This document shows, one piece after another, positions 34,456 through 44,100 of a DNA stretch of 64,000 nt. Position 1 is the stretch's first letter, and each line of letters begins with the position of its first letter. The DNA is from Phytophthora quininea (lineage: Eukaryota; Oomycota; Peronosporomycetes; Peronosporales; Peronosporaceae): contig JAAVTG010000538.1 of the NCBI GenBank assembly GCA_011947345.1, positions 372,001 to 436,000 of the forward strand, in the 5' to 3' direction. The notes beneath the pieces were generated by a model. The model saw only the letters and a program-made list of their open reading frames with translations, was not told the DNA's origin and did not search any database. A program made the position numbers and the translations under genes.

Positions 34456-34983
34456 TGTCGCGCACTGTGGGTCCCTACGCGGGTCGGGTAGCTGTCTGTC
34501 GAGTTTGGTGAGAGGGGATTAGGAACACTAGTCACCGGTAGCCTCCAAGAACGGTCGATAGGAACGCTCGAGTAAATGAAAACCTTCTTAGTTAGACTTT
34601 AAAACCTTCTTCTTGTCCTTGTAGGTCTTGGTCTTCGATACTCAAACGCTCTTCAAAGCCGACTTGGGGGCCGTAGGGGAAATGCACAACTAGGGTCGGC
34701 TCGGTGCAGCTTGCGAGGGCGGGCTACTTGATTCTCTGGCTCATACCTTGCTCCAGCCGCCATGCTCACTGCGCCTGCCGCCAATACATAGATTCTCTGT
34801 CCACTTGGACCTTCACCTGGTCCTTACAAGCGTCCACCTCCTTGGCTACGCCAGGAATCAGCTGCTGCAGCCCTCTCGGGCACCTGCTCGACTGAAAGCT
34901 GAACCGTTCCACGGAACGGTGGGGTTCCCTGGGCCACGGTTGAGGTATCCTGTTGCTTGATCCACGCGCCGCGGTGCGGGACA
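34456..34983 (-). repeat. 5' LTR of the gypsy element
   Basis: 528 bp. Being on the minus strand, this right-hand LTR is the upstream one. Flanked on the right by GCGT, the target-site duplication. Confidence 0.95.
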
Positions 34984-37236
34984 GCGTCAACCAGACCGCA
35001 GCAGAGTGACAGCTCCTCGAGCATAGGACAGCGTTCCAGGATTGTGCTCTCCCCAATATCATCTCTTAGTCCATCGAGCGATAATGACTTCAGCGACGAC
35101 TAGCTGACAGAAAAAAGCGGTAAACCATCAGTAGTACCTCTTGGTGTTCTATCAAAACCAAGTGTCAGCTATGTAATACCACGAGAGCTGTTTGGCTCTG
35201 GAGTTGTACGAAACTCCAAATGTCGGCGCTGTTCTTGGCACTCGCTGAAGCCAGGGACAGCAACATCCACCCACTCCGTAGTATCATCGTCACTGAGCGT
35301 CCAAACCGGCTGTGGTTCTCGGAAAGTTAAAAGGCTGGAATCCTCAATAACGTCAAAATCTTCAGTGATTTCCCACCGAATTGGGGCCCCAGCTTTCAAA
35401 ATTACATCGCGGCTTGCCACCAACCCCCAACAATTCACGAATGTTTCTCCTTTAGGGTGGTCCGCATGTACGACTCTGCAAAAGATTTCCGTACACTCCA
35501 ACGATAAGTTGAGTTGAAATGATTTGATTAACTAGTTAGCGGATTCTCTCGTCTGGAAGGTGTAACTTAGACAATCTATCTAATCAAGAATCCATACGCA
35601 GAATTCAGCTAAACTCGCGGGATCCAAATACCTTGCGGCCGTTCTAGAAGAATGTCCTTCGGAGGATCAAACCCCAATTGCCCGACTAGTTCTGCAATCG
35701 CTGAGGAATCGCAATGAAGATCCGTCGCATGCTGGTAAATGAATTGGTAGTGCATCTTAAAGGAACTTTGCAGATTAGCAACGTTAGGCATTTCTGCCTC
35801 CGTCTCACGGAAATGAATGTCGTTTCGCAATCTCCATGTGGCGTGGAAAACAATAGCAGTTTGCACTTTCCAAAGAAGCAGCAATTCTTTTGCTTCTCTC
35901 TCCACCTTGTGCGGATATCTTGTAGCTTTGGATACACTCCAACGATAAGCTTTCAGCATGAGTTAGTGCGAACAATGTCAGCGATGAATTCGGGCGAGCA
36001 CGCATCGAAAACAATCCATACACGATCCAGTTCCACCACGTGAAATTATCCTCAAATTGCCTGTTGTACAGCATCATCGTGAGATGAGTTGTCAACTGGT
36101 TTACAATCTGCGCCAAATCCATCAATTCAAATGTAGTGATTCGCAAGAGGTGCTGCCAGTCCAGCACTACCGAGCCGGTCTGAGTCGTTGGGGTGGTGTT
36201 GGTGCAGCAGCGGCGACTCCTCCATCATCCGTCCCCACCAAAGAATAATTGGTTACTTCACGACTACGACGACTCGCACTGAACAAACATCTCATGGCCT
36301 GACTGAACCATTTCCTATCGTTGTTTAAATCTCCAGAATCGTTCCAATCCAGCGTCGCTCGAAGGGATATCTCTGAAAACCAAAGCTTCTGGTCAATCAG
36401 ATTCTCGAATGTATCAGCAAGTTCAGGGTAGCCAGTGATCCCGTCCAAGTCTGCGACCATAGGTTTCAGTATGAAGGTACATCGCAGAGTTCCCGGTGCA
36501 ATATTTTGTTGTTCCACGCCCTCCCACATTGCTCAGATCGCTTGATCGGCTTCTAGTACATTCTGCAAAACCCTCGGATCTCCTTCCTGGTAAGTGCCCG
36601 TGCCTGGGTAATACATTTGCACTCGAATGATAGCATCATCTCCACTGCCTCCTTTGTTTAGGTTCATATCCAACGCTGCAGTCTTCGCCAACGCTGCCAC
36701 GTATTCTTGAGAAGGTTACGTTCTATGGTTGGGGTGACAGAAGAGCACCGAACCTCGTTTTTGGTGGTGTTCTCCACACCTTCTCAAGTCTTCATCTGGA
36801 CCTATTAGCAATAAAAAGTCTCGTTCGTATTGAGCTTCTTCTTCGTGGCTCAGATCCACTCCACAGTGTTCCACTAGTAAATTTCCAGGCTATTTGACTC
36901 ACATGAGCCACAGCCGCCAGCAGAGCCGACGCTTCTCCAAACTAAGAAAATTGCTCTGGAAGTTCACCCCTTGAGGCACTGCTAGCTCGGTTTCCACGTC
37001 TTCCAGTGTCTTGTCGTCCATCCCTTCACTGCGCCTTGGTAACGACACTTCCAGGCGGTGTTTCTGGAGACTCCAAACCTCTCAGCCGCGTTGCACTGCT
37101 CTGTACTCGATGTAGTCGTAGAGAAGCTCGCACCAGGGCGCCAAGAAGCCCCAGTGCTGCTCCATTCTCTCCGAATGTGCAGCTTCAACGAAATATTAGA
37201 TTGTGGAGTAATAGCTATTTTTGCCAACAGTGACAT
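34984..37236 (-). pseudogene. LRR-like family copy D, 5' part, with LINE insertion
   Basis: Minus-strand remains of the family seen in copies A-C: the 5' part near 37060-37236 (GASWRPGASF in one phase), the junction region 36530-36690 reading without the stops of copies A-C (MNLNKGGSG, VLEADQAI), 36167-36529 (MWEGVEQQNIAPGTLRCTF), 35950-36167 (WWNWIVYGLFSMRAR), and 35169-35491 (VNCWGLVASRDVILKAGAP). It is interrupted by a LINE fragment at 35509-35932 and cut at 34983 by the gypsy element. Paralogy to the tandem-array copies is clear but divergence is much greater. Confidence 0.65.
35492..35949 (-). mobile_element. 5'-truncated LINE insertion with 17-bp target duplication
   Basis: The 17-mer TACACTCCAACGATAAG occurs at 35492-35508 and 35933-35949, bounding 424 bp. 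The insert, read on the minus strand, encodes the C-terminal end of a LINE ORF2-type protein (LLLLWKVQTAIVFHATWRLR, then FKMHYQFIYQHATDLH and GIWIPRV at the stop), homologous to the fragment at 54530-55373. Long target duplication and 5' truncation are characteristic of target-primed LINE insertion. No poly-A tail is visible at the 3' end. Confidence 0.85.
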
Positions 37237-37388
37237 TCATCCTAGCAATTCGTAAGTCCTGGCTCAGGAGAACTAATGGATTATATTCTGTGCATTAGAC
37301 TATTCACGTGTCAATTGAAGATAATGCACATTTTACCGTGCTGTTCGACGTAATGAAGGCGAAGCGTCAAGCAAAATGCGTTCGTTCT

Positions 37389-37404
37389 CTCATTTCGGAA
37401 TTCG
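37389..37404 (+). promoter_or_regulatory. Initiator-like motif before the Kazal pseudogene
   Basis: CTCATTTCGGAATTCG, 30-45 bases before ATG 37434. Nearly the same as TTCATTTCGGAATTCACC before the intact Kazal gene at 52670. Confidence 0.5.
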
Positions 37405-37433
37405 TCACGTCCTCAGCGCTCCACCCCAACACG

Positions 37434-37782
37434 ATGAAGTTCACCCTCGCCATTGTCGCCGTTGCAATTGCTGCCAGCAGTGTCCACGCTGACAGTGAAA
37501 TCAACGAAGGGCTGCGTCCTGCCGGCACCTCTTCCAGCGACGGAGCTCCGGGGTTTGGTCCTGGCCCTGAAGTGCCAAAGAACAAATCCACGTCGGATTC
37601 GCTTTTCAAGGGCTACTCTGACACCATGGGCGAACCTGCCAGTTGCGACAACATTTGCTCCGGGGAGACTCCCAATTCATTTGTGGCTCGAACGGCCAAA
37701 CCTAAATCAACTCGAGCCAGCTTGCTGCAAGCACCCAGCCGACACAATCACCAAGGCTTCGGATGGAGCGTGCTCTTCGTAG
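37434..37782 (+). pseudogene. Kazal-type (EPI-like) inhibitor, frameshifted
   Basis: The signal peptide MKFTLAIVAVAIAASSVHAD is followed by a linker with FGPGPEVPKNKS and the helical FKGYSDTMGEPASC block, as in the intact inhibitor at 52670. The Kazal domain then changes frame twice (after CDNIC, and again near 37700). The last part (CKHPADTITKASDGACSS) is readable in a third phase and ends at 37782. The spacing of cysteines across phases is Kazal-like. The open frame itself continues with unrelated residues. Confidence 0.65.
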
Positions 37783-37889
37783 ATTTTCTACTATCAACTA
37801 CCGAGGCATAACCACATGACTTGCCAGGGTAAAAGCAAACAAGTTTCTTTTCAACAAAAGTGTAGTCATTTCAAAATATGCCTCGGGCG

Positions 37890-38400
37890 GTGACACTGAC
37901 GAGTGTGGCGCTTGTGCCGCGCCATTCAGCATCCACCCTGCAGGAGCACCTCGGAGGACTCGTCTCGTGTTTCCTGGTCCGCCCTGCAATCTCTCGCGCA
38001 GTCGCGCGTGCTAGTTCGAGTCAACGGAGCTGCTACAACAGCAATCGAACGTGCAGTGAAAAATGGTCACTTCGAGGTGGTGAGGTGGCTGCACGCAAAT
38101 GTGAAGCACGCGCGTTCGTCGCAATCCAGCTGAGTATGGCCAATTCGAGATATTAAAGTGGCTGTGCACCGACAGTCCCAATTTGTACGACCAAGACGTT
38201 CAAAGCGGCTGTGCCTTGTGGCCACCTTGATGTTGCGTACTAACTACAGAATTGGATGGTTGATTAACGATTTTGACATGCTGCTGTTTCTGCATGTATG
38301 CAGTCCGCAGCCCTACACCCCGAAGTTTGTACGCCTCATGGAGCAGTCAGTAGGCCTAGCGACACTTGAAAGCAAATATCAACTCCTGATGAAGGCATAG
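37890..38400 (+). pseudogene. Ankyrin-type protein relic
   Basis: Plus-strand text VALVPRHSASTLQEHLGGLVS, then AVKNGHFEVVRWLHANVKHAR (ankyrin helix pair), then FEILKWLCT and a C-terminal piece LLFLHVCSPQPYTPKFVRLM, in different frames. The opening matches the relic at 40500 and the ending matches the one at 49770. Confidence 0.6.
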
Positions 38401-38601
38401 TTGCTTACAAATGACCCGCAATAAATCGCTCAAGATATGTTCCCAAACGTACAAAAGATTATCGCAGCAGCATTATTCCAACGGCAAGCTGGCAAAATTC
38501 GAATGACGAGCTTTACCTTCAACCCCTAATTCAGCCTTCCGAGCCGAGGCATTCTTGAATCCGCCAACTACCACGTAAGCAACCCCACCAGCCTCGAACG
38601 T

Positions 38602-38760
38602 ATGAAGGTTATCGTCGGACTCGCCGGGATATTCATCGCTGCTCTCGTCTCCAGTGTCAACGGGTCGACGTTCGATCCCAAGAGCAAAGCCTCCATCACG
38701 AGCGTCGACCCCTCGGGATCCAGCTCCGGCTCGTGGCCAGGTCCACTTCCAGGCAACTAA
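38602..38760 (+). CDS. Short secreted peptide, truncated EPI-like
   Basis: 52 aa. The signal peptide MKVIVGLAGIFIAALVSSVN is of the Kazal family type, followed by a Ser/Pro/Gly-rich tail of about 30 residues ending in LPGN and TAA, with no cysteines and no Kazal domain. The 5' flank (CTTGAATCCGCCAACTACCA) matches the flank before the related gene at 39169. Either a domain-less family member, comparable to the LGPGPEV proteins, or a truncated relic. Confidence 0.45.
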   Translation: MKVIVGLAGIFIAALVSSVNGSTFDPKSKASITSVDPSGSSSGSWPGPLPGN

Positions 38761-39168
38761 CACTCCCGTGTCATCATCGAGGGCGATTCCTACAACAGCC
38801 CAGAACAACAACAACAACAAAGAAAGCGGTTTCCTGCCTACTGAGTCTGCGTTGGTTGAATTTGAGAGCTTCGCTTCGGCAGGTTCCGACATAACTTTCT
38901 GTTTGTTTTCATCCTGCCCAGATTGCTTAATGAAGAGATTGGCAAGACAGCTGCTCGAGATCATTTTGCACGCGTGGGTATATCCTCCGCTTTGTGTGAG
39001 GATCATTTTGATTCGAGTCTGTCAAAAGGACAAGGTCCGCACATGTAGCAGATCTAGTGCGCCACACGCCATTCTCTGGTCTTCGACTCGACTTGACTGT
39101 CTGCAGTCTGCTACATCATTCTTGAATCGGCAAGAAACTACTCAAACTACCCCGCCAGACTTGAAAGC

Positions 39169-39506
39169 ATGAAGTTCATCGTCGGGCTCGTCGGATTTGT
39201 TTTCGCTGTTGCCACCGCTCGTATTGGAGAAGTCGAAGCTTTGGTGTTCAACATTTCGGACAACAAAGGCGGCTTCCCTACTTGGGGATCGGTCCTCAGA
39301 TTTTCCCTTCGGAAACGGAGACGCCCGAGCCGTCAGGAAGTGCTGCGGGTTCCGTCCTGTCCGACTGACAACACCCCGTGTGCGGCTCTGACGGCGTCAC
39401 ATACGGCAACTTGTGCAAGCTGAACCTCGCGAGCTGCAACGACCCGGATCAAAACACCACCAAGAAGGCGGACGGTCCATGCTCATCTATTCTCTGTTAT
39501 TACTAA
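39169..39506 (+). pseudogene. Kazal-type (EPI-like) inhibitor, frameshifted
   Basis: Signal peptide MKFIVGLVGFVFAVATARIG, then NISDNKGGF as in the intact inhibitor at 51963. The linker (GIGPQIFPSETE) and the Kazal domain (CGSDGVTYGNLCKLNLASC) are readable only in other phases. One change falls in the CCCC run at 39374-39377 and another near 39279. The domain ends with KKADGPCSS before TAA 39506. Cysteine order is complete across phases, so this could be intact if the runs are miscalled. Confidence 0.6.
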
Positions 39507-40460
39507 CTAATAGACTGCTGGGATCGCTAGAGGCTGTGCCTTATACGCTTTGGTATGTCTTATTGTTGTGTCTTGAGACCTGGGAACTTCCTTGCTCTGT
39601 GAGCGCTTGTGGTACTGTAACTTCATATACACATGAGAGGTCACCAATTCTCCCATGCGGTGGTGTTTAGATACTTCATGTACACGCGGAGGGTTCGCCG
39701 GGCCCTACGCGCGTCGGTGGGAGATCCTTTTGGATATCTTGAGATGGCACGAGAACTCGACGGGGCCACCAGGTCCGCCGTGTCTTTGGTGTTGGAGCTG
39801 AAACGCTAGGGGGTCACCAAATCCTCCACGCCTTGGGAACTCTTCGGCTCGGAGGCTGAATGTATAGTGCTGTACCGTGTTTCCGATCCGAAGAATTGCA
39901 CATCGTTCGCCAGCTCTGCGGATTTAAAGGCTATTTTCGCCAGAAACTGTCAATGCACCTGATAGCACCTGATAATCTGCACACTGCTCAGCGCTGGCTG
40001 TCAGATCGGAGTCACGCCACAACTCAGTGAATCCTGCACCGACACCTTTAACAGTAAAATGAGCCATGCTGTTTGCTACCAACTCGGGTGCAAGTACGCT
40101 GGCGGCGACGTTCGTACAAACTCCAATCTTGTGTTCTGCACGCACCCTGGCGGTTGGAATTCCTAGCCGTTGTATTCATCGTGCTGGATAGTTCCTTCAC
40201 CGCGCACTAGATGTCGAAAAGACCACCCAACAGATACATGTAGCTAGTTTTCATTAAGAACTCGGGGCACTCGAGCTTTTGCTGTAAGAAACGTCAACAC
40301 TGCCACTCGTACAAACTGATTCGTTTGTGTTGCTCGAATACACAGGCTTCCTAAAGACGCCGTTGGAGTCGGAGAGGCGAGAGTGCAGCACCTCATCCGG
40401 CTCCGGAGCCCCGGAGGGTAAATAAAACAAATACAAGTTTTTTCTTCTTTTACCTGCAAA
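39507..40460. other. No gene seen
   Basis: About 950 bp without convincing coding text on either strand. There is no tandem repeat, RNA gene or paralogous block that I could recognise. Confidence 0.4.
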
Positions 40461-40499
40461 ATAAGTGTATCCATTCTTCAAAACGATTTTTTCTAGAAA

Positions 40500-40993
40500 C
40501 GTGGCGCTTGTGCTGCGCCATTCAGCACTCGCCCTGCAGGAGCACCTCGGAGGGCTTGTCTCGTGTCTCCTGGGGCCGCCCCGCAATCTCTCGCTCAGTC
40601 GCGCGTGCCAGTTCGAGTCGACGGAGCTGCTGGACTGGATCTGGGACTACAGCTGCATTTCCAAGGCCACAAGACCGTCAGGATGGTCACTAAACCACTT
40701 CCTGCGATCAGACCCACATTACAACAAGTTCCAGTTGGAGTTGGCCTTAAAAGAGGTGGCAAACAAGGGCAGTGTATCCATTCTAAGATGACTCTGTGAA
40801 CACTTCCCAGGCAGTGAAGTGGACGTGGAAATTGTCGAGATCGTTGCTACAAAGGGACATCTACCAGTACTCCAATTTTTATTGGAGCACGACATTGGAC
40901 AGCACCAAAGGAATAGAAAAAGGGACGAAGGAAGCTGTCAAGACTCGAAGAAAGTTTCCTTGTCCATTGGGCAGGGATAAGTGTGGAGGATGC
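40500..40993 (+). pseudogene. Ankyrin-type gene, 5' part, cut by copia element
   Basis: VALVLRHSALALQEHLGGLVS and CQFESTELLDWIWDYSCI open the relic (same start as at 37890). LALKEVANKGSVSIL and VEIVATKGHLPVLQFLLEHD are ankyrin-style repeats in another phase. Homology continues across the copia insertion into 46376. Confidence 0.6.
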
Positions 40994-41173
40994 TAACGGA
41001 GCGCGGATCGAACTCACTCACAAACAACTTGTTACTCTTAGGGGAACTTTCGGACTGAGGACGCACTTCCGCGTGCGGACTCACTAAGCCTTTCTACCAT
41101 CACTCTGCTAGCTAGTTCCAGAAGCTGACTTCAACTTCACTTGTCGTGACAAAAGATGATGCGTTTTCCAACA
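40994..41173 (-). repeat. 3' LTR of copia element
   Basis: 180 bp. In element orientation it starts TGTTGGAAAACG and ends CCGTTA. No difference from the other LTR was found by eye. Confidence 0.93.
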
Positions 41174-41197
41174 CGCCCTCCTCCGAAGTGAAACTCA

Positions 41198-44100
41198 TCA
41201 CTGAGGAAGATGTTGCTTAGACAAACCGATCATCGCACTCAATGCTTCGAGCCTATCGCCGGCCAGTGGCTTCGTCATAAGGTCGGAAGGATTCACGTCA
41301 GTCTTGACCTTCCACAAGTCCACGGTCTTCTTCACCACTTGGTCGCGTACGTAGTGCCAACGTAGCTCGATGTGTCGCGTCCTGCGACTGTAGGTTGGGT
41401 TGGTAGCCATTACGTAGGCCGCCTGGTTGTCAATTCCCATTCGCATTTTAGTCTCCAAGTCTGGGAACACTTGGATCAGCATGTTGCGCAGCCCTTGGCC
41501 TTCCATGCATGCTTCGCATGCCGCAACATACTCCGCCTCTGCAGTCGATTGCGCCACAATAGTTTGGCGTCTTGATGCCCACGAAACTGCGCCACCAGCC
41601 ATGCAGTGAACAAAACCTGTAGTGCTCTTGCGCGTGTCAGGATCATTGCCCCAGTCGGAGTCACAATATCCATCAACTATCAACTCAGGCTTTTGCTCGG
41701 CCGACTTGTTTCGTGTGTACACAATTCCTTGCGTCTTGGTACCAACGAGGTATCTGAGCACTCTCTTGGCCGCGCCAATGTGCTGCTGTGTTGGGTTTTG
41801 AACGTATCGACTAAGCTGTCCAACCGAGAACGCGAGGTCCGGACGAGTACAGGTCGTCAAATACATGAGAGATCCGACAAGTTCACGATACGGGAACTTC
41901 TTGCCGTTGGCAGGCGTCTCCTTACGTCGATCCACCTCATCGTCTTTCACCGTCAGACGCATGTTCGTCTCCATAGGAATTCTACTTGGGTGAGCGTCCA
42001 CAAAATTGAACCGCTCGATAATGTCTTCGCAGTACTTCGTCTGATGAATCTTGATTGAATCTGCATTCTGCTCCACTTGCACGCCGAGGTACGTGTTGAG
42101 AAGACCTTGATCCTTAAGCCCATAGTCGTTATCTAGCTGCTCAAACATCCTCTTCTTGAACTCAATGTTGTTCGTCGCGCACAGAATATCATCAACGTAC
42201 AAAAGTACGATAGCGAATTCGCCGTCTCTATCATAGAAATAAAGGCACGGCTCGGTCTCACACTGCTTGAAACCATAGTTCAGGAACCAGCGATTCACCT
42301 CACTGTTCCACTCTCTGCCGGACTGGCGCAGCCCGTACAAAGCTTTCTCGATGATGTATATCATGCCATCAGCATCACACGGGTAGCCTTCCACTTCTTC
42401 CAAGTACTGCTTAATACCCAACGCAGCATTGAGGTAGGCCGTGTTAATGTCTCCTTGGTAGATTGCCAAGTTCAGCATGATGCACACTGCAACAAACGTC
42501 CTGAATGTCGCCATGCGTGCCACAGGAGAAAATGTGTCCATGAAATCGATACCAAATCGCTGCTTGTCGCCACGAGCAACGACGCGTGGCCGGTATCTCA
42601 CAATATATCCTAGGTGATCTGTCTTCACGTCAAAGACCCACATGGTCTTGATGGTCTGCTGCCCACTGGGTAATTCCGAGCGTGGAATCTGTCTTAACAC
42701 CCCTTTGGCCTTCAATGCAGCCATCTCTGCGTCCATAGCTTCGCGCCAAAACTTAGCCTGCTTGGAACGCATCGCTTGCCTGTAGTTCTTAGGTATTTTG
42801 ATGTCACTTGCACGTAATCCACCGTTTCCGCGGCGATCTGCGTGCAGTGCCTTGAACGCTGAGTACACATCGTAGTCCTCAAACCGTTCGAGTTTATCGT
42901 TCTTCGGAACTTCACGGAGTCCCGGGCGTCTTGTTGCCTCAGCAAGTTTGACTTTTGTACGCTTCTTGTCATGCGTACGACGAACATCTTCGTCTCTTGG
43001 ATGCACCTTTCCAATCAGCATCTGCGATGGAATTGCTAGTACATCATTTCTAGCTGGCGCTGCCGGTTCACTCCCGTCATCACTTGCACCGCTATCGCAC
43101 TGTGCCTCATGAGCGTCACTTGGATCAAACAGATAGTCGTAATCATCGTCTTCTTCGAGCTCACTCTCGGTTTCCTCAGGAGTAGGAGCTAAATCAGACC
43201 CTCGGCTAGATCCTCCTGCCAGTTCAACTGCATCACCAAAATCATCGTCATGTTCATCATCAGTTTCACTGTCGGCATCATCACCAACTACGCTCTCAGC
43301 TTGCGCTCGAGTGCTTGCAGCGTCATCATCAACGCTAACAGCATCTGCATTCACGCCCTCCTGCGTTTCACACGCATCATCATAGTCGGGCAGTGAGCTG
43401 TTTCGCAGGATATCATCCCACAATTGGTCATTTTCCACGAAGTCGCTGCTAGGATTGCTCCCGTCAACCTTGGGGAGTACGCTGTCGCGCACCACGTTGT
43501 TCCACAGCGCTTGCTCTGCTTCATCGAGATCGTCTGCACACGCAGCAACGCTCTGCATCTCGACATCACTGTCGTCACGCACCGAATTTTCATCACACTC
43601 AGCACGTTGAGATTCTTCGCTGTCACATTCTACGTCGTCGATATCTCCATCCCGAATATACTCATCGAAAGTCTGCAGCCATTTGTTCACCTTGGTCTTG
43701 AACTCGCTACCATAGCGATCCTTGTACTTAATTGTCTCGTTTACCTTCACATCAGCCACGAAGCCCTTCTGGTGCTCGGCAGGAAAGTATACCTGGCAGC
43801 CAACAACATCCTCTTGATAGCCGATGAGAAAACCCACCTTGCAGTTTACTTCCAGTTTCTTGCGCTTGGCGAGTGGCGTGTGGCAGTACACTAACGATCC
43901 AAACGTACGAATGTGATGAATATCTGGCTTGGCGCCATACATCATCTCATAAGGAGTACGCCCTGCGCCCTTGCAAAATACTCTGTTCTTGATGTAGACA
44001 GCTGTCTGCAACGCATGCATCCAAAATGATCTCGGCAGCCCCGAGTCGTGCATCATTGTCTTCACCATTCCAATCAAAGTCTGGTGTGTTCTTTCTACGA

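Larger units (their letters stand above)
21952..34983 (-). mobile_element. Ty3/gypsy LTR retrotransposon, 13.0 kb, near-identical LTRs
   Basis: Complete element on the minus strand: LTRs at 21952-22480 (529 bp) and 34456-34983 (528 bp), starting TGTCGCGCAC and ending GGGACA, differing by one C in a C run. It is flanked by the 4-bp duplication GCGT (21948-21951 and 34984-34987). The gene order gag, protease, RT, RNase H, integrase, chromodomain identifies a Ty3/gypsy (Metaviridae-type) element. A purine-rich tract abuts the 3' LTR at 22481-22493. A TGG a few bases inside the 5' LTR may start the primer site, but the tRNA is not identified. The coding frames carry about eight indels, mostly in C/G runs. 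The near-identical LTRs indicate a recent insertion. Confidence 0.97.

Noticed and set aside
38473..39006. 177-codon minus-strand frame
   Set aside because: Antisense of the short secreted peptide and its flank; composition is not protein-like and the plus strand explains the region.
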